DNA of 64,000 nt. Origin: Phycisphaerales bacterium. GTDB taxonomy: Bacteria > Planctomycetota > Phycisphaerae > Phycisphaerales > UBA1924. The stretch is from the NCBI GenBank assembly GCA_028279375.1, contig JANQNW010000007.1:1-64000 (forward strand), written 5' to 3'. Shown piece by piece: positions 23,421 to 32,700 of the stretch (position 1 is the stretch's first letter; the number at the start of each line of letters is the position of its first letter). A model generated the notes under the pieces. That model searched no databases and was not told where the DNA came from. It saw only the letters and a program-made list of their open reading frames with translations. The translations under genes were made by a program, and so were the position numbers.

Positions 23421-24899
23421 TCAGGCGACCCTGGCCAGCTCGACGATGAGTTGATCGTCATCGGCCCGGCGCGTGTTCGCTCGCCGGAGCATGTCCGTGA
23501 CTGTCTCAATGAGGGTCTCGTTCGGCGCAGGAGCGCTCTCTTCGATGAGTTCCTGGAGCGCGGGGACGCCGATCATGGCGCCGGTTGCGTCAGCCGCTTC
23601 CGTGACGCCGTCGGTGTAGGCGAGGAGTCGGTCACCGGGCTCGAGGATGACGAGTTGTTCGTCGGGCTCGAAAAGGCCGGGTTCAAGAACGCCCAGCATG
23701 GTGCAGGTCGAAGAGAGTCGCTCGACCTTGCCGCCGACGCGCCGCAGGAAGACGGGCGGGTGTCCCGCGTTGGCCCAGCGGAGTTTCCTTCCGGAGCGTC
23801 CGAAGCGGAGTGCGACGCCCGAGGCGAAGAGTTGATTGCCATGGAGCGTGAGATGGATGTACTCGTTGACGCCCCGGAGGAGTTCATTGGGTGTGGCGGC
23901 GGGATTCTGTCCGAGTTGGCGTTCGATCTCGCCATGGATGCGATTGACGGCGAGGGCGGCGCCGACGCCGTGACCGGTGACATCGAAGAGGATGACGACG
24001 AGATCGGGCGCACCTCGACCTGGCGCAGTGACGCGTCGCATGAAGAGGAAGTCGCCGCCGACCATGCGCATGGGCTCATACTTGTACATCGCGCGGATGG
24101 GACCTTCGGTGACGGGGTCGGGGAAGAGCGCCTCATGCACCTCGCGGGCGTCCACCAGGTCGCGCTGCAACTCGGAGATGAGCTTTCCGGCGACGCGGAG
24201 GTGGAAGCGTTCGCGCATGCGAGATGATTTCCAGCGGCAGAGCGCGACGCCGGGCGCGCCTGCGACAAGGACGAGCGCCAGGAGCACGAGCTTGACCCAC
24301 CAGGCCATGGCGAGATCGGGAATCGAGATGATGGCGACGAGCACGAAGATCGGGATGAGGGGGCGAATCGCCTCGCGCATGGACCAGGGGAGGAAACCGC
24401 AGGCGAGCAGGTGCACCCAGAGCAGGCTGAGCGCGGGCATGACCGAGAGTCTGCTGAGGTCTTCGGGATCGACGTAGATGCGCACGGCGCCGCGAGAGAA
24501 GAGCGTGAGCGCGCTGAGTCCGACGACGAGCCAGAAGGCGAGTCCGAGTTGTCGATCGGCGTCGTCTTCCGAGCGGTACGAGAACCAGGCGACACTGGCG
24601 AGCATCGTGAGCTGCACGAGGCTGAAGACGAATCCGGTGCCGGCTTCCACGAGTTTGGCGTCGGCGCCGTTCTCAAGCAGCCGGATGATGGTCGTGAATT
24701 GCGAGAGCTGACCGCTGGCGAGCATGAGCTGCGCGAGCGTGAGCACGGCGCAGAGCGCGAGGAGTCTTGAGCGGAGGATGCCGGCGCGCTCGGTTTCGTA
24801 TTCGCGATGGTGTTCAGTTGCGACTCCCTCATTCAGGAGCGCTTGCATGCCCGATTTCGCCCATTGCATGGGGGATGGAATGGAGATCGGGAGGCGCAT
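23421..24899 (-). CDS. Membrane-bound PP2C/SpoIIE-type protein phosphatase
   Basis: 492 residues. Residues about 45-225 contain roughly six hydrophobic helices. A short coiled segment (LISELQRDLVDAREVHEALF) leads into a SpoIIE/RsbU phosphatase domain with metal-binding acidic motifs: MVGGDFLFM, LVVILFDVTGHGVGAAL, ANAGHPPVFL and LLAYTDGVTEAAD. It probably dephosphorylates an anti-anti-sigma (STAS) protein in a partner-switching module; a STAS protein lies 35 kb away at 60210, but no HATPase anti-sigma kinase was found. The start at 24899 has AGGGAG upstream. The kinase gene ends 14 bases before it. Confidence 0.92.
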   Translation of the reverse strand: MRLPISIPSPMQWAKSGMQALLNEGVATEHHREYETERAGILRSRLLALCAVLTLAQLMLASGQLSQFTTIIRLLENGADAKLVEAGTGFVFSLVQLTMLASVAWFSYRSEDDADRQLGLAFWLVVGLSALTLFSRGAVRIYVDPEDLSRLSVMPALSLLWVHLLACGFLPWSMREAIRPLIPIFVLVAIISIPDLAMAWWVKLVLLALVLVAGAPGVALCRWKSSRMRERFHLRVAGKLISELQRDLVDAREVHEALFPDPVTEGPIRAMYKYEPMRMVGGDFLFMRRVTAPGRGAPDLVVILFDVTGHGVGAALAVNRIHGEIERQLGQNPAATPNELLRGVNEYIHLTLHGNQLFASGVALRFGRSGRKLRWANAGHPPVFLRRVGGKVERLSSTCTMLGVLEPGLFEPDEQLVILEPGDRLLAYTDGVTEAADATGAMIGVPALQELIEESAPAPNETLIETVTDMLRRANTRRADDDQLIVELARVA

Positions 24900-24913
24900 G
24901 CACTCCCTATCGA

Positions 24914-27900
24914 CTAGGGCCGGGGGGCCTCTTTGGGCCGATATGGCGCCAGGTCCGCATCGAGTTCCACTCGGGCGCCAGGCGTGAGTTCGTCTGGAGT
25001 GATGGCGTCGTAGAGCGCGAGGGCTTCCGCTGTGCGTGCGTCGGCTTCTGCGCTTTGACCGCCGGCCTCGAGCGCCTCTGCGATCGCGATAACGACGCGG
25101 ACGCGCCGTGCGGCGATCGATGCATCGTCTGGATTCTTGCCCGCCAGCAGCGCCAGGTCTTTCTCGGCGCGTTCGAGCGGCGGGATGGCGCCGCCGGCGC
25201 CGTGGAGTTCGGATTCGACCTCTGCGAGCAGGCGGAGCGCGTCGGCGCGTCGGGATCTGGCGAGGGCGTCTTCGAAATCCTCCTCGAGAAGACCGTCCAG
25301 AAGCGCGATGGCGGACACGAGGTCCGAGCGCGCTGATTGTGCGTCGCCTGAGGCGAGTCGGGCGCTCGCCACCTTCTGCTGGGCGAGCGCCAGGTTCCTC
25401 GTCGAGCGTGCGCTCTCGGGATTTCTCTCGTAATCGGTTCGCGCTGATTCGAGCGCGCGCGTGAACTGAGCGCGGGCGCCGAGCACATCGCCGGAATCGA
25501 AGAGCAGATCGCCGTGTTGACTCCAGGCGGCGGCGCGCTGGCGTTTGAGCGTGCGATTCTCCGGGTCCATGGCGATCATGCGATCGGCCTGACGCTCGAC
25601 TTCCGAGTAGAGATCGAGGGCGGCCTGGACATCGCCGAGATCGCGCTCGACATCGGCGCGGAGGTCGAGGGCCAGGAGTCGGTCGCGCCGGGCGCGTGCG
25701 TTTTCGGGATCGGCCTCGAGGAGCGCCTGCGTGAGTTCATCGAAGCGTTGAGCATGCGCGCGAGCGGCTTCGAAATTGGCGAGGCGCCGTTCGCTGCGCG
25801 CGACATACATGCTCGCGACGCCGACATCGCGCTGGGCGCGTCCGCTCTCGGGCGTTTCGACGAGGATCTCCTCGCGGAGGCGCAGGGCTTCGCGCCGATT
25901 GGTCCTTGCGCGCGCATGATCGCCGGTCTGCTCTTCGAGATCGGCGATGGCGATCAGGCCGACGCTCAGGTCTCGCCTCGGCTGGATCTCTGTCGGCGCC
26001 TGATCGACGAGGATTCTCCGGATGCCGAGAGATTCTTCGTACGCTTGGCGCGCGGCGCCGAGATCGCCGAGTCTTCGGTGCGCGTCTGCAAGCTTAATCT
26101 GGGTCACGGCGAGCGAACGCCGGAGCGATGCGTCGTCAGCATCGTCCTGCAGGATTCGTTCTGCGGCGGCGACCGCGCTCTGATATCGATCGGCGGCTGC
26201 GGCGTCGTCGCCTATGCGCGCGAGGACGTCGCCCAGGCGCAGGTGGGATCGGAGGAGACGCGCATCGGAGGGGCGAGGAGCGCCGGGCGCATTCTGCAGC
26301 GCGGCGCGGACGCTCTCGGCCTGTCGATAGCTCTCGATGGCGCCCTGCGTGTTCCCGAGATTGCCGCCACGGATGCCGGCCTGAATGTCGCCGACGCGGT
26401 CGTAGGCGTCGGCGATGTCCTCGAGCAGGGCGGGATCATCCTGTGCGTCCTCTTCGAGCGCACTGAGATAGGCGAGCGCTTCCGTGACGAGGAGTTCGCG
26501 CGCCGGGGTCGAGCCTGCGAGGGGCGCGATCTCGTCATGGAAGTCGTACATGAATACGCGCGCGAGATCGCGGACCTGGTCGAAGCGTCGCTCAGCGCGG
26601 TCGCGCTGCATGCTCGCTTCGTGCGCCTGCCATGAAGTGCCGATGACGCCTGCGGTGAGGCTGAGCGCGATGAGCGCGGCCGAGAAGCTCGCCGTGCGAT
26701 TGCGCCGAACGAATTTCCCGAAGCGATACACGACGGAGTCGGGACGCGCCATGACCGGAAGGCCGTCGAGGTGGCGACGGATATCCTCAGAGAGCTGCTC
26801 TGCGGTGGCGTATCGCCGGTCGGGCTCCTTGCGCATCGCCATGAGAACGATGTCGTCGATATCGCCTGCAAGCTGCCTGCGCAGTCGATCGGGTTTGCTT
26901 GCGCGTGTGGTGCTGACGGACTCGGGCGTGATGGGCTTCGTCGTGGCGCCACTCGGGGCCTTCTCACCTTCGAATGTCTCGACCTTCGAGATGGCGGTGC
27001 TCGGTTTCTCGGGATTCTGCTCGCAGATGATGCGCTCCATCTCCTCCTGGATGCGCGAGCGCAGTCGGTAGGGGCGTCGGCCCGTGAGCAATTCGTAGAG
27101 AAGAACGCCGAGCGAGTAGATATCACTCGAGGTCGTGACATTCTCGCCGCGCACCTGTTCGGGGCTCGCGTACTCGGGCGTGAGCAGGCGGAGATCGAGT
27201 GCGGTTGGATCCTTGAGGATGGGCGAGAGCGCCGGGTTGAGCAGTTTGGCGATGCCGAAGTCAACGATCTTGGGTACGCCGGCGCTGGTGACGAGGATGT
27301 TCGAGGGCTTGAGATCGCGATGCACGATGAGGTTCTGGTGCATGCACTGAACGCCCTCGCAGACCTGCCTGAAGAGCTTGAGGCGATCGGCGGTGGAGAG
27401 TCGTTTCTCGTCGCAGTAATCGTCGATGGGTTTGCCGTCGATGTACTCGAGGACGAAGTAGGGGAGTCCGTCTTCGGTGGCGCCGCCGTCGATGAGTCGG
27501 GCGATGTTGGGATGATCGAGTGCGGCGAGGAGGTGTCGCTCGAGTTCGAAGCGCCGGACGATGTCGTCCGTATCCATGCCGCGCTTGATGACCTTGATGG
27601 CGACGCGCTGTGTGAAGCCCTCGGCGTCGCGCACGCCGAGGTAGACGGCGCCCATGCCGCCGCGTCCGACCTCAGAGATGACGCGATAGGCGCCGATGCG
27701 CGCGGGCGGCGCGTCGGCGGCCATGCTCATGACCTGTTCGCGCAGTTCGGAGCCGAGGAGCGGCCTCTGCATGAAGGAGACGGTGGCGTCGTCCTCGTGC
27801 GCGAGGAGTGATTCGACCTCGCGTCTGAGATCGGTGTCGCCGGCGCATTCCTTCTCGAGGAAGGCGTCGCGCTCTTCGGGCGCGAGTTCCTTCGCGTTGA

Positions 27901-27940
27901 GGAAGAGCGTCTTGACTCGCTGGTGCCTGTCGTTCGTCAT
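24914..27940 (-). CDS. Ser/Thr protein kinase with long TPR-like C-terminal region
   Basis: 1008 residues. Residues about 75-400 hold the kinase domain: GRGGMGAVYLG (glycine loop), VAIKVIK (Lys), VHRDLKPSNIL (catalytic loop), VDFGIAK (DFG) and LTPEYASPEQV (activation-segment end). A Thr/Pro-rich insert lies in the C-lobe. One transmembrane helix (FSAALIALSLTAGVIGT) follows. About 500 residues of repeated Ala/Arg/Asp-rich helical pairs, TPR-like, come after it and probably sense or bind partners outside the membrane. The start at 27940 overlaps the sigma-factor stop by ATGA. This kinase-plus-ECF arrangement is frequent in planctomycetes. Targets unknown. Confidence 0.93.
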   Translation of the reverse strand: MTNDRHQRVKTLFLNAKELAPEERDAFLEKECAGDTDLRREVESLLAHEDDATVSFMQRPLLGSELREQVMSMAADAPPARIGAYRVISEVGRGGMGAVYLGVRDAEGFTQRVAIKVIKRGMDTDDIVRRFELERHLLAALDHPNIARLIDGGATEDGLPYFVLEYIDGKPIDDYCDEKRLSTADRLKLFRQVCEGVQCMHQNLIVHRDLKPSNILVTSAGVPKIVDFGIAKLLNPALSPILKDPTALDLRLLTPEYASPEQVRGENVTTSSDIYSLGVLLYELLTGRRPYRLRSRIQEEMERIICEQNPEKPSTAISKVETFEGEKAPSGATTKPITPESVSTTRASKPDRLRRQLAGDIDDIVLMAMRKEPDRRYATAEQLSEDIRRHLDGLPVMARPDSVVYRFGKFVRRNRTASFSAALIALSLTAGVIGTSWQAHEASMQRDRAERRFDQVRDLARVFMYDFHDEIAPLAGSTPARELLVTEALAYLSALEEDAQDDPALLEDIADAYDRVGDIQAGIRGGNLGNTQGAIESYRQAESVRAALQNAPGAPRPSDARLLRSHLRLGDVLARIGDDAAAADRYQSAVAAAERILQDDADDASLRRSLAVTQIKLADAHRRLGDLGAARQAYEESLGIRRILVDQAPTEIQPRRDLSVGLIAIADLEEQTGDHARARTNRREALRLREEILVETPESGRAQRDVGVASMYVARSERRLANFEAARAHAQRFDELTQALLEADPENARARRDRLLALDLRADVERDLGDVQAALDLYSEVERQADRMIAMDPENRTLKRQRAAAWSQHGDLLFDSGDVLGARAQFTRALESARTDYERNPESARSTRNLALAQQKVASARLASGDAQSARSDLVSAIALLDGLLEEDFEDALARSRRADALRLLAEVESELHGAGGAIPPLERAEKDLALLAGKNPDDASIAARRVRVVIAIAEALEAGGQSAEADARTAEALALYDAITPDELTPGARVELDADLAPYRPKEAPRP

Positions 27941-28512
27941 TCGTCCTCGTCGCCTGAAGCGAGCTCGCGCTTGAGCCACGCGCGGGCCATGCTCCAGTCG
28001 CCCTCCACCGTGCGGTCGGAGACGCCGAGCGTTTCGGCGGTCTCTGCGACCGTGAGTCCTGCGAAGAAGCGCAGCTCCACGACCCTGGCCTGTCGTTCGT
28101 CGAGTTCGGCGAGGCGCGAGAGCGCGTCGTCGAGGGCGACGAGATCGAGCTGGCCGTCGGGCGTGATCGCGTGCTCGTCGTGGAGCGTCGCGGGTGTGTT
28201 GCGTCCGCCTCGTTTCTGGGCGTCCCTTTTGCGCGCGTGATCGATGAGGACGCGTCGGATCGCCTTGGCGGCGACACCGAAGAAGTGCGACCTGCTCTGC
28301 CACGCGACTGGCTGCTTTCCGACCATGCGGAGAAACGCCTCGTTGACCAACGCCGTCGCCTGGAGCGTGTGCCCAGGCCTCTCGTTTCGGAGGTATCCGG
28401 CCGCGAGCGACCGGAGCTCCGCTTCAAGTAGCGAGAAAAGCTTCTCGGAGGCGCAAGGATCTCCTTCGCCGACTTTTCTGAGCAGGGCGGTGACGTCTTC
28501 GGTTGGAGGCAT
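27937..28512 (-). CDS. ECF-like sigma factor (Sig-70_X6 type)
   Basis: 191 residues. Region 2 reads LRSLAAGYLRNERPGHTLQA and LVNEAFLRMVG. Region 4 carries a helix-turn-helix, LTVAETAETLGVSDRTVEGD, ending in DWSMARAWLKREL. This matches the ECF-like group usually encoded next to Ser/Thr kinases in planctomycetes, and here the next gene is exactly such a kinase. The sigma factor is probably controlled by phosphorylation or by the kinase's sensing region, since there is no anti-sigma gene. I chose the ATG at 28512, with the conserved region starting at once; a longer frame begins at 28740. Confidence 0.9.
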   Translation of the reverse strand: MPPTEDVTALLRKVGEGDPCASEKLFSLLEAELRSLAAGYLRNERPGHTLQATALVNEAFLRMVGKQPVAWQSRSHFFGVAAKAIRRVLIDHARKRDAQKRGGRNTPATLHDEHAITPDGQLDLVALDDALSRLAELDERQARVVELRFFAGLTVAETAETLGVSDRTVEGDWSMARAWLKRELASGDEDE

Positions 28513-28544
28513 GTGGAGGGATCCTCTGCGGGACTCTTGCGCCG

Positions 28545-28550
28545 ATTCTA
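28545..28550 (-). promoter_or_regulatory. -10-like TAGAAT upstream of the sigma-kinase operon
   Basis: Minus strand TAGAAT in GATTAGAATCGG lies 32 bases before the ATG at 28512, giving a leader of about 25 bases. No convincing -35 was found. It might drive the operon. Confidence 0.4.
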
Positions 28551-28740
28551 ATCGGACTGCGCCTCTGTCCGGTGCGAAGCGCTGTTTTCGCCACTGGATT
28601 CGGACAGGCAACACGGCCCTTCCAGCGAGGTTTTTGATGTAGGTCCTGGACCGTGCAGCGTTAGGATGGTCTCCGGGCGAGCGTCGCCGGCGATCGGGCC
28701 TGCGGGTCCTTCGATCGCGACGGCGAGTGGGAGCGAACAC

Positions 28741-31641
28741 ATGACAGGCCAGCTTGAATCAGGATCGAAGAGGCGCTGCGCCATCGCCGCCGGCTCGATG
28801 CTCGTGACGGGCCTTTGCGGATCGGGGGCGGCCCTGGCGCAGACGGACAATGTCTGGTCGGAGCCCTCGGGCGGCTCGTGGATCGTCGGGTCCAACTGGT
28901 CGCTGGGTCAGCCGGCGAACCTTTTGCACCAGGCGGTGTTCTTTGAGGATTTCCCCTACACGATCACGCTCGACACGGCGCTTGCGATCACGCAGGAGTT
29001 CGAGATTCGCGGCGAGGACCAGGTGACGCTGGATCTGACGGGCGGCGTTCTCGACCTGCAGGGCAACGGCATGCCCTCCACGCGCACCCTGCTCGTAGGT
29101 GAGACCGCGCCTCTTGCACAGGCGGCGCTCATCGTCCGCAGTGGCGAACTTCGCACGGACAGCGCGGAGGTCGGTGTCGGCATGGATTTCAACTCGAAGC
29201 TGGCGATCAGCGCCGGCGGCACGGTGAAGGTCCGGCCGGGAGCCGTGATGCGCATCGGCAATACGCGCGGCGAGGGACTGCTGGAGATTGGCGTCAATGG
29301 TTTCCTTGACGCCTTCGGCGCGGAGCTGTGGATAGGCAAGCTGGGGCGCGCGGAGATCATCGCCGCGGATGGCGTGATCAGCGTGAGCGACATCCGGCTC
29401 GACGGCGAGTTGGGCGTCGTCTTCGGCGACGTGCTCTGCACGGAAGTGATCGGGGATCCTGCTTCGGTCGCGACGTTCACCGGCTCGAGCGCATCGCTGA
29501 ATGCGACGGTTGCAGACTTCGGAACGCTCACGGTGCAGCTTGGCGCCGATGTGTTCATGGTCAGCGGCTCGGCGTCGAGCGGTCTGGTGCAGCAGGCGGG
29601 GAGTTTCCTGAGCTGCATCACGACTTTCGACGTCGGGAGCTTCGAGCTGGTCAGCGGCGCGACGACTTCGATCGGTCACACCGATGTGGCGACAACGCTT
29701 TCGATCAACGACTCGGATTCGCGATGGCTCTCGGGCTCGATGACGCTCGACGACGGGGCGACGCTCTCGCTCACCGATTCGGGCGAACTCAAAGTCAACG
29801 ATCGTCTGGAGCTGACGCGCACGGCGATGGCGACGACGGACGATGCGCGCATCGACAATGATCTGAGCGGCGTCGGCCCGGGATTGCGCGCGGGGCATCT
29901 TTCGATTGGCGCCGGCGGGCAGCTTCTCTTTGAGAACTCCTATGAACAGTGGCCAAGCGCGGAGTTGCGTCTGAGCCTGGATAGCGACGCGAGCGAGTAC
30001 GTGCTCGGCGGCGTCGGGTTCAACACGGCGACGCTCGCGGGCGCGCTTGCGCTTGACGTGGCGCCGATGGCGTCACTTGGGCTCGGGCTCGTGATGCCGA
30101 TTCTGACGACGGACGCCCTCACAGGCGCCTTCGATCTCGTCATCGCGGAGTCGCTCGGCGATCATCGATTCCTGGAGGTGATGTATCCACTGCCCTCACT
30201 GCGCGGAGGGCCGAGCACCGTCACGGTCAACGTGCAGGTGTTGCCGGCGCTTCCGGCGTATGCGTTTGAGAGTTTCGGCGATTCGATTCCATCGGGCACG
30301 CCTGTGGCGATGGTCGCCGCCGACTATGACGACAACGGGCTCGACGATCTTGCGGTGCTGGTGAACACGGGGCCGGCGTCTCCGGGCACGGTGCGCGTGT
30401 ACTTCAATCTCGGTGTCGATCTGATGGGCGACTGGCTGGGATTCTCGATGCCGGAGATCGTGGCGACGGGCATCGATCCGCGCGACATCGATTCGATCGA
30501 CCTCGAGATGGATGGAGATATCGATCTCGTCGCGACGAACTTTGGAAGCGACTCGATTTCGCTCTACTTCAATACGATGACATTGCGCGGCTTGGGGACG
30601 AACTTTGCGCCGGGCATGCCGTTCAACTCCGGCGACGGGCCGACCAACATCGAATCGGGCGATGTCGATTCGAATCCGGGCGAGGATGTGATTGTCGTCA
30701 ATGAGCTTGACGGCACGACGGTCGTCTTCCCCAACGACGGCACGGGCGACTTCGGGGACGGCGACCCGCTGAATGGATCGAGCGATCCCGAGGATGTCGA
30801 TTCGGGCGATGTCGACAACGACAAGGACACGGATGTCGGCACGACAGGCAAGGACAACCTGCTGCGCGGCGGGCTGATAGGGAAAGTGCGCGTTTTCGAG
30901 AATGACAACGGCACGCTGATCGGTCCTGATGAGTATGTCGTCGGCGGCGATCCCGGCCCGATCGTCATGGGCGATCTGAATGGCGACAGCGCAGTTGAGA
31001 TCGCGGTGATCAATCAGGCGGATGACACGATTTCGATTCTCGTCAATGACGGCTCGGGCGCCTTCACGGTGCAGAGCCCGATACCGGTGAATGCGGGCGC
31101 CGACTGCCTGCTGATGATGGACGCCGAGGGGGATGGCGATCTTGATCTGTTCATGATCGCCGACGACGGGATGAGCGGCCGTTCCGTGCAGTACCTGCGC
31201 AATGACACGACGGGCTTCAGTTCGCTGACACTGACGACGCCGAACATGATCGCGACGGCGACGGATCCGCTTCTGATTGAAGAGGGCAACGCCGACGGCG
31301 ACGGGCTGGACGATCTCTTCACGATACAGGAGCCGCTGCCGCCGCTGCTTTCGCGCAAGGGGGGCGCCGTCGAGGCTGTTGCGTCCGTGGACTCAGGACT
31401 TGGGGCGACGCAGCGCGGCGCGTTGCAGCAGGAACTCGTGGGCGCGCTGATCAACGAGAGCTTCCCGCTGCTTCCCGGCGATCTGAACTTCGACGGCGTT
31501 GTCGGCGCAGGGGACCTGGCGAACCTGATCGGTCGCTGGGGGCCATGTCCGCCGAAAGAGGATTATTGCGTGGGCGATCTCGACGGCGACGGTGTCGTCG
31601 GCGCTTCGGATCTCGCAATTCTGCTCGGGTTCTGGACGTAG
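28741..31641 (+). CDS. Large secreted FG-GAP/VCBS-repeat protein with dockerin-like C-terminus
   Basis: 966 residues. A signal peptide ends near LAQ|TDN. Residues about 20-490 are a beta-helix-like region resembling autotransporter or parallel-helix passenger domains. Residues 510-880 contain about seven Ca-binding FG-GAP/VCBS repeats (DDNGLDDLAVL, EGDGDLDLFMI, DGDGLDDLFTI). The tail has two EF-hand-like dockerin repeats: DLNFDGVVGAGDLANLIGRW and DLDGDGVVGASDLAILLGFW. It is probably a surface or extracellular protein, of unknown target. The ATG at 28741 directly precedes the signal; TAGGAT at 28662-28667 may be the -10. Cohesin partners are not in the window. Confidence 0.85.
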   Translation: MTGQLESGSKRRCAIAAGSMLVTGLCGSGAALAQTDNVWSEPSGGSWIVGSNWSLGQPANLLHQAVFFEDFPYTITLDTALAITQEFEIRGEDQVTLDLTGGVLDLQGNGMPSTRTLLVGETAPLAQAALIVRSGELRTDSAEVGVGMDFNSKLAISAGGTVKVRPGAVMRIGNTRGEGLLEIGVNGFLDAFGAELWIGKLGRAEIIAADGVISVSDIRLDGELGVVFGDVLCTEVIGDPASVATFTGSSASLNATVADFGTLTVQLGADVFMVSGSASSGLVQQAGSFLSCITTFDVGSFELVSGATTSIGHTDVATTLSINDSDSRWLSGSMTLDDGATLSLTDSGELKVNDRLELTRTAMATTDDARIDNDLSGVGPGLRAGHLSIGAGGQLLFENSYEQWPSAELRLSLDSDASEYVLGGVGFNTATLAGALALDVAPMASLGLGLVMPILTTDALTGAFDLVIAESLGDHRFLEVMYPLPSLRGGPSTVTVNVQVLPALPAYAFESFGDSIPSGTPVAMVAADYDDNGLDDLAVLVNTGPASPGTVRVYFNLGVDLMGDWLGFSMPEIVATGIDPRDIDSIDLEMDGDIDLVATNFGSDSISLYFNTMTLRGLGTNFAPGMPFNSGDGPTNIESGDVDSNPGEDVIVVNELDGTTVVFPNDGTGDFGDGDPLNGSSDPEDVDSGDVDNDKDTDVGTTGKDNLLRGGLIGKVRVFENDNGTLIGPDEYVVGGDPGPIVMGDLNGDSAVEIAVINQADDTISILVNDGSGAFTVQSPIPVNAGADCLLMMDAEGDGDLDLFMIADDGMSGRSVQYLRNDTTGFSSLTLTTPNMIATATDPLLIEEGNADGDGLDDLFTIQEPLPPLLSRKGGAVEAVASVDSGLGATQRGALQQELVGALINESFPLLPGDLNFDGVVGAGDLANLIGRWGPCPPKEDYCVGDLDGDGVVGASDLAILLGFWT

Positions 31642-31659
31642 AGCGGGACGCGTACGGGG

Positions 31660-32571
31660 TTACTTGTCGTCGTCCTTCTTTTCGTCGTCCTTGTCGCCTC
31701 CAAGGAGGCCGCCAAGTCCCTTCGTGGCGTCTTCGATCGCGCCGCCGACGTTCTTGTCGAGCGTCTCGCTCAGATCGTCGCCGAGCTTCTGGAGTTGTTC
31801 CCCAGCGCCGCTGGCGAATGAGACGCCCATGTCGCCGAGTGACTCGAGTCCGCCAAGGCCGTTCTTGAGTCCGCCCATGATGTCATCGGGGAGGATGCCG
31901 CCGCCCTCTTCGAAGATGGCGGTGATGAGCGCCTGCATGAGAATGGCCGCGAGCTTGTCGGCGGTGATCGTCTTCTTCTCACCGACGTCCTTGAGCTCGA
32001 TCTTGTCGATCTTCATCGAGACGCTGGTGAGATCCCCGCCGCCGGCGATCATGTTCGCCTTGACGTTCACATCCGTGATGTTGACCTGGCGGATGACAAA
32101 TGTCTTTTCCGGCTTCCCAGACGGAGCGGGGTCTGGCTCCTTGTCCTCTTCCTTCTCGCCGCTGATTTTCTTGAGGTTCTCGAGAATGACCTCGTAGTTC
32201 GCGCCGCCCTTTTCCTTGATGAGTGTGACGTTGATGGCGTCGAGATTGAGCTCGGGGAGCTCGATCTGCTCCTGGCTGAGAGATTCGAGGGTGATTGCGA
32301 CCTTCCCGTCGCCGAGTTCAAGGAAGTAGGGGTCCTTGAATCCCTCGGGGTTCTTCACGGAGAGTCCGGCCAGCGCGAACCTCCCCGAGAGCGGGCGCAC
32401 ACTGGCGCTGTCGAGGCGCGTCTCGACGCCGAGGGCGTATGTGCCGCCCTTCTCGATGGCGCCCTTGGCGATGGAGTCGAGCGAGATGACCACAAATCCA
32501 ATGACGAGACCGAACAACAGCGCCAACAGCAGGAACGCAAGCAGCGCGATCTTGACCATCTTCGAGCCCAT
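31660..32571 (-). CDS. AsmA-like single-pass membrane protein
   Basis: 303 residues. Residues 5-30 form one hydrophobic helix (IALLAFLLLALLFGLVIGFV). The following region, including LSGRFALAGLSVKNPEGFKD and LPELNLDAINVTLIKEKGG, resembles the N-terminal part of AsmA/YhdP-like lipid-transport and envelope proteins found in many planctomycetes. The C-terminal third is Gly/Asp/Lys-rich, ends in KDDEKKDDDK and is probably disordered. An envelope role is inferred; no catalytic residues are seen. The start at 32571 has GGAAGGTGAAGAAG upstream; an ATG four codons in is the alternative. It is convergent with the FG-GAP gene, 18 bases away. Confidence 0.75.
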   Translation of the reverse strand: MGSKMVKIALLAFLLLALLFGLVIGFVVISLDSIAKGAIEKGGTYALGVETRLDSASVRPLSGRFALAGLSVKNPEGFKDPYFLELGDGKVAITLESLSQEQIELPELNLDAINVTLIKEKGGANYEVILENLKKISGEKEEDKEPDPAPSGKPEKTFVIRQVNITDVNVKANMIAGGGDLTSVSMKIDKIELKDVGEKKTITADKLAAILMQALITAIFEEGGGILPDDIMGGLKNGLGGLESLGDMGVSFASGAGEQLQKLGDDLSETLDKNVGGAIEDATKGLGGLLGGDKDDEKKDDDK

Positions 32572-32700
32572 CTTCTTCACCTTCCCCAGATCGCCCCGGA
32601 ATCGGGCTCCCTGTCTTTCTTTGGTCTTCCTTGTCGAACTACCGTCTAGGATACGCGGAGCGGCGTGTGGCGCCCCACACGCGTTTCGAAGAGGAGCGGG

